Source: Metaruminococcus_A sp964607135 (GTDB lineage Bacteria > Bacillota > Clostridia > Oscillospirales > Ruminococcaceae). Taken from it: a stretch of 45,220 bases of DNA. The stretch spans positions 1-45,220 of the forward strand of contig CAZSIV010000018.1 of NCBI GenBank assembly GCA_964607135.1. Reading direction: 5' to 3'. A program made the translations under genes and the position numbers. The notes under the pieces were generated by a model. That model searched no databases. It was not told where the DNA came from and saw nothing but the letters and a program-made list of their open reading frames with translations. Position 1 is the stretch's first letter. Every line of letters starts with the position of its first letter. Below are positions 16,515 to 24,506 of this stretch, in pieces.

Positions 16515-17594
16515 TTAATCCAGATAGCCCTTTGCAGCCAGAAGCTCCGCCATCAGCACGGCGCCGCCCGCCGCTCCGCGGAGGGTGTTGTGGGAAAGGC
16601 AGACGAACTTGACGTCGTATTGCGAATCCGGACGGAGCCGCCCGATGCTCACCGCCATCCCATTTTCAAGGTTCCGGTGGAGCTTTGTCTGCGGCATGTT
16701 GTCTTCCTCAAAGTAATGGAGGAACTGTTTCGGCGCGGAAGGCAGAGCAAGCGCCTGCGGCTCCCCTTTATAGTCCGCCCAGCGGCGTTTGATTTCTTCC
16801 AGAGACGGCTTTCTTTCAAAAGAAGCGAAAACAGCCGCCATATGGCCATCTGAAACCGGAACGCGCAGACACTGCGTCGTGATCTGCGGCGAAGCGGCGT
16901 TGACGATCTTTCCATCGACGATGTTTCCCCAGACTTTGAGGGGCTCCTGTTCACTTTTTTCCTCTTCGCCGCCAATGTACGGAATCAGGTTATCCTCCAT
17001 CTCCGGCCAGGTTTTAAACGTCTTTCCAGCACCGGAAATAGCCTGATAAGTACATGCCAGCACCTTGGTGATGCCAAAATCGCGGAGCGGGGACAGAGCG
17101 GGAACGTAGCTCTGGATGGAGCAGTTCGACTTAACCGCTATAAAGCCGCGTTTGGTTCCCAAACGCTTCCTCTGGCTTTCAATCACCTGGATGTGATCCG
17201 CGTTGATTTCCGGCACGACCATCGGCACATCTGGTACGCCGCGGTTTGCGGAGTTGTTTGAAATAACCGGGCACTCCGCTTTTGCATAAGCTTCCTCCAG
17301 CTTTTTGATTTCATCCTTTTTCATGTCGACGGCACAGAAAACGAAATCGACCATAGAAGCGATCGACTCCACGTCTTTTCCGGCGTCCATCACAATCAAA
17401 TCTTTCATACTTTCAGGGATCGGCTTTGTCATTGCCCACCGGCCCTTGACGGCATCCTCATACCGCTGCCCCGCAGAGCGTGCGGATGCGGCAATCACTT
17501 TTACATGGAACCAAGGGTGATTTTCAAGCAGCAGCGCGAACCGCTGCCCTACCATTCCCGTTCCTCCAATAATTCCGACATTGAATGATTTCAT
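16515..17594 (-). CDS. asd: Aspartate-semialdehyde dehydrogenase
   Basis: Reduces aspartyl phosphate to aspartate semialdehyde with NADPH, the branch point for lysine, threonine and methionine. The 359-residue protein has GGTGMVGQRF at 10-19 and the active-site cysteine C158 in SNCSIQSYVPAL. TYQAISGAG and a late HMAAVF segment are also present. The SANRGVPDVPMVVPE stretch and overall length resemble the archaeal/fungal-type Asd lineage more than the E. coli type. It is the first gene after the lysine riboswitch, with a 136-base gap from terminator to start. Confidence 0.96.
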   Translation of the reverse strand: MKSFNVGIIGGTGMVGQRFALLLENHPWFHVKVIAASARSAGQRYEDAVKGRWAMTKPIPESMKDLIVMDAGKDVESIASMVDFVFCAVDMKKDEIKKLEEAYAKAECPVISNNSANRGVPDVPMVVPEINADHIQVIESQRKRLGTKRGFIAVKSNCSIQSYVPALSPLRDFGITKVLACTYQAISGAGKTFKTWPEMEDNLIPYIGGEEEKSEQEPLKVWGNIVDGKIVNAASPQITTQCLRVPVSDGHMAAVFASFERKPSLEEIKRRWADYKGEPQALALPSAPKQFLHYFEEDNMPQTKLHRNLENGMAVSIGRLRPDSQYDVKFVCLSHNTLRGAAGGAVLMAELLAAKGYLD

Positions 17595-17730
17595 ACAAAA
17601 ACAATCCTTTCCTCATTTTACGCAATCCACAGTTTTCTTCGGCTTGCGCATTCAAATCGGTCTTTACAGCTTTGGAAAATTGACAGCATGCTTTGCCGCC
17701 CTTCCTATCGTCTTATAGGTTTCTCATAAC

Positions 17731-17754
17731 AAAAAAACCAGTTGAAAACTGGTT
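17731..17754 (-). terminator. Lysine-riboswitch terminator
   Basis: On the minus strand, AACCAGTT and AACTGGTT pair around a TTC loop and run into TTTTT. It lies about 40 nt past the lysine aptamer and before asd, so it is the expected expression platform that stops transcription when lysine is bound. Confidence 0.9.
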
Positions 17755-17793
17755 CATAATACAATATAATAGAAGCATTGACGTTTAAAACGC

Positions 17794-17966
17794 GATAGCA
17801 CTCCATCATACGATTATGATGACAGTTGCAGCCTTATTCAGGAATGCACCCAAAAACCAAAATAAACCCCGATTTCAGTTTTTTCGGCAGATTTACCTTT
17901 TGTTCTGCGCTGCAAACGAACCGGGGGTTCTCACGCAAAACGACTCTTTAAATCCGCGCCTCTATC
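17794..17966 (-). promoter_or_regulatory. Lysine riboswitch (L box)
   Basis: The minus-strand RNA carries the L-box landmarks in order. They are GAUAGAGGCGCG at the 5' side of P1/P2, AAGAGU, CUGCCGAA, GGGUGCAUUCCUGAAUAA, GGCUGCAACUGUC, a P5-like hairpin CAUCAUAAUCGUAUGAUG, and GAGUGCUAUC closing P1. This order and spacing match the Bacillus lysC leader closely. A near-consensus promoter precedes it and an intrinsic terminator follows. Lysine binding should reduce transcription of asd and, with no later terminator seen, of the hydrolase-like gene, dapA, dapB and the ACT-pair gene. Confidence 0.93.
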
Positions 17967-17985
17967 AACCTGTTTTCTTCTTTAT

Positions 17986-18014
17986 ATCATATCATTTTGC
18001 GTGGTAAGTGTCAA
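17986..18014 (-). promoter_or_regulatory. Promoter of the lysine operon
   Basis: TTGACA (18009-18014) and TATGAT (17986-17991) lie 17 bp apart on the minus strand, followed within about 20 nt by the lysine aptamer. It faces away from queA, whose start codon is only 40 bp away on the other strand. The queA promoter must therefore overlap or flank this region; I could not assign it. Confidence 0.88.
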
Positions 18015-18053
18015 TATTTTTCTTGTTTCCAATCCGTTTATAAGGAGACTTTT

Positions 18054-19079
18054 ATGAAGCGAAGCGATTTCTTTTACAGCCTTCCTGATGAGCTGATCGC
18101 TCAGACGCCGTTAGAGCCCAGGGACAGCTCCCGCCTGATGCGGATCGACCGGGAGACCGGTGAGATTTCTCATACTGTTTTTCGGGATATTCCCCGGTTT
18201 CTGCGCCCCGGAGACCTGCTGGTCGTCAACGACTCCCGCGTGATCCCAGCCCGCCTTTATGGAGTAAAAGAAGGTACCGGCGCGGCAATCGAGTTTTTAT
18301 TGCTGGAGCAAAAAGCGAACAATGAATGGGAGATCATCTGCAAGCCCGCAAAAAAGGCGAAACCTGGGGCTGTTTTTGTATTTGGAGACGGGCTTTTGAA
18401 GGCCGAAATCCTGGAAATTCTGGAGGATGGCAAACGGCTGGTCAGACTGACGTGTGATCGGCCGATTTATCAGGTGCTTGACCGGATTGGACAGATGCCC
18501 CTTCCCCCCTACATTACGGAAGAGCTCAAAGACAGGGAGCGGTATCAGACGGTTTATTCCGAAATAAATGGATCGGCCGCGGCGCCGACGGCCGGGCTTC
18601 ATTTTACACCGGAACTGCTGCGCAGGCTGGAAGAACAGGGCGTTCAAATCGCTCACGTGACCCTGCATGTTGGTTTGGGAACCTTTCGCCCTGTGAAAGC
18701 AGATGAAATCACAGACCATAAAATGCACAGTGAAGCTTATATGATGTCCGGGGAAACTGCCGAGCTGATCCGCCGTACCAAACAAAACGGCGGACGGGTT
18801 ATCGCGGTCGGTACTACCAGCTGCCGGACGCTGGAAAGCGTTTTTTCTCTCTATGGTGAGGCGCGGGAATGCAGCGGGTCGACCAGCATCTTCATCTATC
18901 CGGGCTATACGTTCAAATGCATCGACGGATTGATTACAAACTTCCATCTCCCGGAAAGCACTTTGATCATGCTGGTGTCCGCCTTTCTTGGATATGAAAA
19001 GACGATGGAAGCCTATCAAACCGCTGTAAAAGAGAGATACCGTTTTTTCAGTTTTGGGGATGCGATGCTGATTTTATAA
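18054..19079 (+). CDS. queA: tRNA preQ1(34) S-adenosylmethionine ribosyltransferase-isomerase
   Basis: Transfers and rearranges the ribosyl group of SAM onto preQ1-modified tRNA to give epoxyqueuosine. The 341-residue protein opens with the family-typical MKRSDFFYSLPDELIAQTP. It contains RLMRIDRETG, the SAAAPTAGLHFTPELL segment near 180, HVTLHVGLGTFRPV, and the ending FLITNFHLPESTLIMLVSAF-type region. ATG at 18054 has AAGGAG nine bases upstream; a longer reading frame to 17997 lacks support. It pairs with tgt 27 bp downstream, as in most bacteria that make queuosine. Confidence 0.97.
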   Translation: MKRSDFFYSLPDELIAQTPLEPRDSSRLMRIDRETGEISHTVFRDIPRFLRPGDLLVVNDSRVIPARLYGVKEGTGAAIEFLLLEQKANNEWEIICKPAKKAKPGAVFVFGDGLLKAEILEILEDGKRLVRLTCDRPIYQVLDRIGQMPLPPYITEELKDRERYQTVYSEINGSAAAPTAGLHFTPELLRRLEEQGVQIAHVTLHVGLGTFRPVKADEITDHKMHSEAYMMSGETAELIRRTKQNGGRVIAVGTTSCRTLESVFSLYGEARECSGSTSIFIYPGYTFKCIDGLITNFHLPESTLIMLVSAFLGYEKTMEAYQTAVKERYRFFSFGDAMLIL

Positions 19080-19106
19080 AGGTTATGTAACTAAAGGAGA
19101 AAAAGG

Positions 19107-20237
19107 ATGTACCAGCTTCACCACAGGTGCAAAACCGCCCGGCGCGGCTCGTTTATAACAGTACATGGGACAATCCAGACCCCGGCGTTTATGAATGTCG
19201 GAACGGCGGCAGCGATAAAAGGCGGTATTTCATCATATGATCTAAAAGAAATAAAGTGTCAGGTTGAGCTCTGTAATACTTATCATCTTCATCTCCGGCC
19301 CGGCGACGAGTTAATTAAGAGGCTGGGCGGTCTTCATAAATTTATGGGATGGGATGGGCCGATTTTAACGGACAGCGGTGGATTTCAGGTCTTTTCCCTG
19401 GCAAAGCTTCGTACAATTAAAGAAGAAGGCGTCACCTTTTCCTCCCATATAGACGGCAGAAAAATTTTTATGGGGCCGGAAGAGAGCATGCGGATTCAGT
19501 CGAATTTGGGTTCCACGATCGCCATGGCGTTCGACGAATGCGTTGAAAACCCTTCTACCCATGAATATTCCCGCAAGTCCTGCGAACGTACAACGCGCTG
19601 GCTCGTCCGCTGCAAAAATGAGCTGGAGCGCCTGAACCGCCTGCCCGATGCGGTCAATCCGGATCAGATGCTGTTTGGAATCAATCAGGGCTGCGTTTAC
19701 GACGATCTTCGCGCCGAACACATGAGAGAAATTGCGGCGCTGGACTTAGACGGATACGCAATCGGCGGACTAGCGGTCGGAGAACCGGCAGAAACTATGT
19801 ACCATGTGATCGAAGTGGTAGAGCCGCTTATGCCGGAACACAAGCCGCGCTATTTGATGGGAGTGGGCACCCCGGGCAACATCATAGAAGCTGTCGCGCG
19901 CGGTGTCGACCTTTTCGACTGCGTTATGCCAAGCCGAAACGCCCGGCACGCTCACGTCAACACCTGGAAAGGGATCCGCAACCTGATGAATGTCAAATAC
20001 GCCGAAGACCTTCTCCCCATCGATGAGGAATGCGGCTGCCCTACCTGCCGGCGGCACTCCAGAGCGTATCTCCGGCATCTGTTCAAAGCCAATGAAATGC
20101 TGGCTATGCGCCTCGCCGTCATGCATAATCTTTACTTTTACAATACCCTGATGGAGAAAATCCGAGAATCGCTCGACAGCGGGAATTTTCAGGAATTCCG
20201 CGACCGATACAGCTCTTTGTTAGACACCAGAATTTAA
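19107..20237 (+). CDS. tgt: tRNA-guanine transglycosylase
   Basis: Exchanges guanine 34 of Asn, Asp, His and Tyr tRNAs for preQ1, the step before QueA. The 376-residue TIM barrel has the catalytic base Asp89 in TDSGGFQVFSL. The nucleophile-containing VDLFDCVMPSRNARH lies near 270, and the zinc site CGCPTCRRHS comes later with a following His. AAAGGAG precedes the ATG by 8 bases. Together with queA it forms a modification unit. QueF, QueC, QueD and QueE are not in this window, so the organism may make or import preQ1 elsewhere. Confidence 0.97.
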   Translation: MYQLHHRCKTARRGSFITVHGTIQTPAFMNVGTAAAIKGGISSYDLKEIKCQVELCNTYHLHLRPGDELIKRLGGLHKFMGWDGPILTDSGGFQVFSLAKLRTIKEEGVTFSSHIDGRKIFMGPEESMRIQSNLGSTIAMAFDECVENPSTHEYSRKSCERTTRWLVRCKNELERLNRLPDAVNPDQMLFGINQGCVYDDLRAEHMREIAALDLDGYAIGGLAVGEPAETMYHVIEVVEPLMPEHKPRYLMGVGTPGNIIEAVARGVDLFDCVMPSRNARHAHVNTWKGIRNLMNVKYAEDLLPIDEECGCPTCRRHSRAYLRHLFKANEMLAMRLAVMHNLYFYNTLMEKIRESLDSGNFQEFRDRYSSLLDTRI

Positions 20238-20256
20238 AAAAGGATGACGATTTTTT

Positions 20257-20832
20257 ATGAGTGTTTGGGAAATTATTCTGATTGCCGCAGGGCTTTCCAT
20301 GGATGCCGCAGCGGTTTCGATATCGAATACCCTTTGCCTTCGGAAACTCGCCGTGCGGGATGTTCTATTGATGTGCGGCGCCTTCGCCCTGTTCCAAGGG
20401 TTAATGCCGTTGGCTGGTTATTACGGCGCTTCTTTATTCAAAAATTATATCACGTCGTATGACCACTGGATCGCCCTGCTGCTCCTCTTGTTTATCGGCG
20501 GGAAAATGATTATTGAAACCTTGCGCAACCACGGTAAGGAACAGGAATGCGAGAGCAATTTCAGATTGACTGTAAAGCTTGTCACAGTTCAGGCGGTTGC
20601 AACCAGTATCGACGCGCTTGCCGTAGGAATCAGCTTTTCAGCGCTCGACATGAATATCTACTCCTCTATCCTGCTGATTATGGCGACTACCCTTTGCATT
20701 TGTTTATTGGCGATTTTAGTCGCCCATCAGGTTGGGCAGAAACTTGCAAGCAAGGCGGAGTTGGTCGGCGGACTGATTCTGGTGGGAATCGGGCTCAAAA
20801 TTTTTATTGAGCATATTTTGACTGGTGCATAA
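20257..20832 (+). CDS. mntP: Manganese efflux pump MntP
   Basis: Membrane exporter of Mn2+. The 191-residue protein has about six hydrophobic helices in two related halves. Each half carries the family's acidic membrane motif, SMDAAAVSIS near 14-23 and TSIDALAVGISF near 115-126. It lies 19 bp downstream of tgt and ends just before a bidirectional terminator, so it probably shares the queA-tgt transcript. The Mn-sensing yybP-ykoY riboswitch often seen before mntP is absent, as the gap is too short. Confidence 0.93.
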   Translation: MSVWEIILIAAGLSMDAAAVSISNTLCLRKLAVRDVLLMCGAFALFQGLMPLAGYYGASLFKNYITSYDHWIALLLLLFIGGKMIIETLRNHGKEQECESNFRLTVKLVTVQAVATSIDALAVGISFSALDMNIYSSILLIMATTLCICLLAILVAHQVGQKLASKAELVGGLILVGIGLKIFIEHILTGA

Positions 20833-20850
20833 GAAAAGTCTATACATACA

Positions 20851-20885
20851 AAAACGCCTGCGTTTGAAATGCAGGCGTTTTTTGC
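20851..20885. terminator. Bidirectional terminator between mntP and yebC
   Basis: AAAACGCCTGC and GCAGGCGTTTT form an 11-bp stem around GTTTGAAAT, with T runs on the plus strand and A runs giving T runs on the minus strand. It can end both the queA-tgt-mntP transcript and the converging yebC transcript. Confidence 0.93.
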
Positions 20886-20909
20886 TTAAAGAATTTCCTT
20901 TTACAGCTT

Positions 20910-21650
20910 TTAATCCTCGCTCTCCTCTTCCGGCATATCCCAGTTATGATAAACGTTCTGAACATCGTCGTTATCTTCAAGATGTTCAAGCAGCAGATTC
21001 ATTTTCAGGACATGATCGGGGTCGGTCAGCGTGACATAATTGGAGGGAACCATCTCCACCTCAGCGGATGCAAAGGTATAGCCCATCTGAGATAAAGAAT
21101 CCCGGACAGCCTGGAAGTCAGACGGGGAAGTGAGAATTTCCACCTCGTCTTCGTCGATGGTGTAATCATCAGCGCCGGACTCCATGATATCCTCCATCAG
21201 CTTTTCTTCGTCTGTAAAGGTGTTTTCCATTACAATAATGCCCTGCTCGTTAAACATAAACGAAACACAGCCGCTGGTTCCCAAATTTCCGCCGAATTTG
21301 TCAAAATAATGGCGAACGTCAGAAGCCGTGCGGTTCCGGTTATCTGTCAGAGTTTCGACAATAACAGCGACACCGTTTGGGCCATATCCTTCATAGACGA
21401 TGCTTTCATAATCCGTTTTATCGCCGCTTCCAGCCTTTTTAATGATCCGGTCGATGTTGTCGTTGGGAACGTTATTCGACTTTGCCTTTGCGATCAGGTC
21501 GCGAAGCTTTCCATTGCTGTTCGGGTCTGCCCCACCCTCTTTTACTGCAACAGTGATTTCGCGTCCGATCTTTGTAAAGATTTTTGCCTTTTGCGCATCG
21601 GTTTTCTCTTTTTTTCGTTTGATGTTATTCCATTTTGAATGTCCCGACAT
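20910..21650 (-). CDS. yebC: YebC/PmpR family protein (TACO1-like)
   Basis: A 246-residue member of the YebC family. Relatives were first described as DNA-binding regulators, and more recent work ties them to translation of difficult peptides. The opening MSGHSKWNNIKRKKEKTDAQ is diagnostic, followed by GGADPNSNGKLRDLIAKAK and a C-terminal domain with an acidic tail. Length is typical. It has its own promoter at 21686-21714 and ends at the bidirectional terminator, so it is a single-gene unit. Confidence 0.95.
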   Translation of the reverse strand: MSGHSKWNNIKRKKEKTDAQKAKIFTKIGREITVAVKEGGADPNSNGKLRDLIAKAKSNNVPNDNIDRIIKKAGSGDKTDYESIVYEGYGPNGVAVIVETLTDNRNRTASDVRHYFDKFGGNLGTSGCVSFMFNEQGIIVMENTFTDEEKLMEDIMESGADDYTIDEDEVEILTSPSDFQAVRDSLSQMGYTFASAEVEMVPSNYVTLTDPDHVLKMNLLLEHLEDNDDVQNVYHNWDMPEEESED

Positions 21651-21685
21651 AGGAGCCTTCCTTTCAACTAAATATCTTTCCGTTT

Positions 21686-21714
21686 ATTTTACCTCAAAAT
21701 GAGGACTAATTCAA
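21686..21714 (-). promoter_or_regulatory. yebC promoter
   Basis: TTGAAT (21709-21714) and TAAAAT (21686-21691) are 17 bp apart on the minus strand. The -35 box uses the last codons of the HAD gene. The spacer contains a CCTCATTTTGAGG inverted repeat, a possible small operator or a chance palindrome. Confidence 0.75.
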
Positions 21715-22365
21715 GACATCGAGAATTGTGAGTAGATCGGTTGGATAATTGATGATATAATCTGCCCCCGCCGTCTCCAACTCGTCGATTCCACGAAATC
21801 CCCAGGCGGCGCCAATCACCTGAACCTTTGCGTTGTGGGCGAAAAGGACATCCACATCCGAATCGCCGCAATAGATGCAATCCTTTGGCGGGACGTGAAG
21901 CTCCTTCAGACAGCCCAGTAACCCGTCCGGCGCGGGCTTTTTGGGTAACTCATCGCTGGCGCCCAGGATGTAATCGAATTCGGTTTCTGGAAAAAGAGTT
22001 TCTAAAATATGCCGGACAAAGGCGTCTGGCTTATTCGAAAGAACGGCGAGCTTATAATGCCGTTCTTCCAATTCCTTCAACAGTGTATCCACCGACTCAT
22101 AGGGACGCGTTTGATTGCAGTAGCTCTGGTTATAATACCGCTCGAACACCGCGCGCGCTTTCGCAACTGTCGCAGCGTCGCCGTTTTCTGCAGGCAAAGC
22201 GCGCTTAAACAGCTGATCGACGCCGCTTCCCACAAAATAACGATATTCGTTGACGTCGTGCTCCGGAAATCCTAAATCCCTCAAAGCATGGTTTGCCGAA
22301 TCGGCTAGATCTGCCAGAGAATCGACCAGTGTGCCGTCCAGATCAAATGCTGCTAGTTTTATCAT
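21706..22365 (-). CDS. HAD-family phosphatase (phosphoglycolate phosphatase/PpaX-like)
   Basis: A 219-residue haloacid dehalogenase hydrolase. The nucleophile and acid are in AFDLDGTLVDS (Asp8 and Asp10), motif II is around VLSNKP, and the metal-binding motif is GDSDVDVLFA late in the protein. A helical cap lies between motifs I and II. Relatives are annotated as Gph or PpaX; substrate cannot be told from sequence. It is 15 nt after lysC and is the last gene of the homoserine/threonine unit. A role there, for example phosphate-ester housekeeping, is only suggested by position. Confidence 0.88.
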   Translation of the reverse strand: MIKLAAFDLDGTLVDSLADLADSANHALRDLGFPEHDVNEYRYFVGSGVDQLFKRALPAENGDAATVAKARAVFERYYNQSYCNQTRPYESVDTLLKELEERHYKLAVLSNKPDAFVRHILETLFPETEFDYILGASDELPKKPAPDGLLGCLKELHVPPKDCIYCGDSDVDVLFAHNAKVQVIGAAWGFRGIDELETAGADYIINYPTDLLTILDVLN

Positions 22366-22380
22366 CTTAGCTTTTGTACC

Positions 22381-23586
22381 TCAGTTGATAAAGGCATCGT
22401 GTACGACACGCAGGCCTTTTTCGCTGTCTTCCTCATCGATCAAAACGGAAATCTTAATTTCGCTGGTGGAAATCATATTGATGTTGATCCCCGCTTCATA
22501 AAGCGCTTCGAACATCTTGGTGGCGACGCCGGCATTCGTCTGCATACCGGCCCCTACTATCGAGAGCTTGCAGACATTGTCGTTCACTTCGATCCGCTCC
22601 GCTTCCAGCACAGCCAAATGATCCTTTAAGACAGAAATCGCCTGCTCCATATGTTCCTCAGAAACAGTAAAGCTGATGTCTTTGGTGTTGTCCCGCCCGA
22701 TAGACTGAAGGATGATGTCGACGTTGATGTTGTATTTGCTCATGAGAGAAAAGACACGGAACGCAATTCCCGGTTTATCAGGAAGCCCCACTACAGCAAT
22801 TCTTGCAACATCGTTGTCCCGCGTTACCCCTCTGATCAGCATTTTTTCCATGGAAACGACCTCCTTTACCTTTGTGCCCGGTTTTTTCTCCAGGCTGGAA
22901 ACGACTTCAAGATTTACATTGTATTTTTTTGCCATTTCGACTGAACGGTTGTGCAGAACCTGCGCTCCGAGAGTGGCGAGCTCCAGCATTTCGTCAAAAG
23001 AAATCTCATCCAGCTTTTTCGCCGTCTTGACGATCCGCGGGTCTGCGGTATAAACGCCGTCTACATCGGTGTAAATCTGGCAAAGCTCCGCCCCCAGTTC
23101 GGCGGCGAGCGCCACAGCGCTGGTGTCGGAACCGCCGCGCCCTAGAGTTGTAATATCTCCATACCGGGAAATACCCTGAAAACCGGCGACGATCACAATG
23201 CTGTTTTTATCCAGCTCCTTGTGCAGCCGTTCGGCCTCGATCCTTTTGATCCTGGCCCTGGAATGAGAGGAATCGGTCTGAAATCCAGCTTGCCAACCGG
23301 TCAGCGAAACGACGGGATACCCCATTTTTTCGATCGCCATTGCGAGAAGGGAGATCGAAATCTGCTCCCCCGTGGCGAGGAGCATATCCATCTCTCTCTG
23401 CGAAGGATTTGGATTGATCTCCTTTGCCTTCTCGATCAGGTCGTCTGTCGTATCGCCCTGCGCTGAAACAACCACAACTACCTGATTTCCTTTTTTGTAA
23501 GTATCGGTGACAATTTCAGCGACATTTCGAACACGTTGTGCATCGCGAACCGAGGTTCCTCCAAATTTCTGTACAATCAGTGCCAT
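22381..23586 (-). CDS. lysC: Aspartate kinase
   Basis: Phosphorylates aspartate at the head of the lysine, threonine and methionine pathways. The 401-residue monofunctional enzyme has KFGGTSV from residue 7, the GRGGSDTSAVALA segment near 147-159, and two ACT domains in the last 150 residues (RIAVVGLPDKPGIAF and KLSIVGAGMQTNAG). It lies 21 nt after thrB, in the hom-thrB unit rather than in the riboswitch-controlled asd-dap unit. End-product control is expected through its ACT pair; which amino acid binds is not clear. Confidence 0.96.
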   Translation of the reverse strand: MALIVQKFGGTSVRDAQRVRNVAEIVTDTYKKGNQVVVVVSAQGDTTDDLIEKAKEINPNPSQREMDMLLATGEQISISLLAMAIEKMGYPVVSLTGWQAGFQTDSSHSRARIKRIEAERLHKELDKNSIVIVAGFQGISRYGDITTLGRGGSDTSAVALAAELGAELCQIYTDVDGVYTADPRIVKTAKKLDEISFDEMLELATLGAQVLHNRSVEMAKKYNVNLEVVSSLEKKPGTKVKEVVSMEKMLIRGVTRDNDVARIAVVGLPDKPGIAFRVFSLMSKYNINVDIILQSIGRDNTKDISFTVSEEHMEQAISVLKDHLAVLEAERIEVNDNVCKLSIVGAGMQTNAGVATKMFEALYEAGININMISTSEIKISVLIDEEDSEKGLRVVHDAFIN

Positions 23587-23607
23587 TACTCTCCTCCTAT
23601 ATTCTTA

Positions 23608-24492
23608 CTACAAAATTTGTGTCCCAAGATTATCGATCGTCATATCCTTGATTTCCCAGTTAAGTCCCGCTTTTTCGAGATGATAACGCATAACCGGGAT
23701 GAAAAACTTGTCTGAACCGTCGACCACTGCCATAATCGTCGGCCCTGCGCCACTGATATAAGCTGCATAGGCGCCTAGATCGTAGCATTTCTCAAAGATT
23801 TCCTCCGCATGCGGAATTAAAGGAAGCCTGTAAGGCTGATGGAGCACATCCCCAACCGCTATTTTCAGGTTTTCATATTTCCCAGTCAGCAGGGACGAGG
23901 AAAACAGCGCGGCCCGTGAAAGATTATGCACTGCATCTTTAAAAGGGATGGCCTGCGGCAGGCATCCTCTGGCCACCGACGTCTTCAGCTCAAAATCCGG
24001 AATCACTGCGATAAAGCGAAGACGGCTGTCGACCTCCTGCCTGACGTAATAAACCCGTTTTCCGTCGAAGACCGAGGTAACAATCCCGCCGAGCAGCGCC
24101 GGCGTCGTATTGTCCGGATGCCCTTCCATCCGCGCGGCGAGGTCTACGAGGTCGTCGAGCTTCATCGGCTCACCTAAGAGCATGTTGCCGGCCAGAAGCC
24201 CCGCGACGATACAGGCGGAGCTGCTCCCCAGCCCCCGTGTCATCGGTATGCGGTTTGTCTGTTCGATCCGCAATCCCGGGAGCGCTTTTCCGCAAAGATC
24301 ATAAAGCTGTTTTACTGTGGTAAAGATCAGGTTGGTTTCATCCTGCGGAATTTTTGTCCCATCCAGTGAAACAACCGTCAATCGGTTATCCTCTTGGATA
24401 TTCACTTCATTATAAAGGCTGACGGCAAGCCCCAACGCATCAAAACCCGCGCCGAGATTGGCGCTGGTCGCCGGAATTTTTATTTTAATCAT
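23608..24492 (-). CDS. thrB: Homoserine kinase
   Basis: GHMP-family kinase that phosphorylates homoserine on the way to threonine. From ATG 24492 the product is 294 residues, opening MIKIKIPATSANLGAGFD, with the ATP-binding RGLGSSSACIVAG near 85-97 and a late SGAGPTIMAVV segment. GGAGAAAGC sits directly before this ATG. An earlier in-frame ATG at 24510 would add six residues and overlap hom by 4 nt. It is followed by lysC. Threonine synthase is not in the window. Confidence 0.95.
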   Translation of the reverse strand: MIKIKIPATSANLGAGFDALGLAVSLYNEVNIQEDNRLTVVSLDGTKIPQDETNLIFTTVKQLYDLCGKALPGLRIEQTNRIPMTRGLGSSSACIVAGLLAGNMLLGEPMKLDDLVDLAARMEGHPDNTTPALLGGIVTSVFDGKRVYYVRQEVDSRLRFIAVIPDFELKTSVARGCLPQAIPFKDAVHNLSRAALFSSSLLTGKYENLKIAVGDVLHQPYRLPLIPHAEEIFEKCYDLGAYAAYISGAGPTIMAVVDGSDKFFIPVMRYHLEKAGLNWEIKDMTIDNLGTQIL

Positions 24493-24506
24493 GCTTTCTC
24501 CAAAAA

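Noticed and set aside
17880..18053. Promoter of queA
   Set aside because: Several AT-rich boxes such as TATCAT exist, but none has a -35 partner at proper spacing.
20238..20256. Manganese riboswitch (yybP-ykoY) before mntP
   Set aside because: The gap between tgt and mntP is 19 bp, too short for the element.
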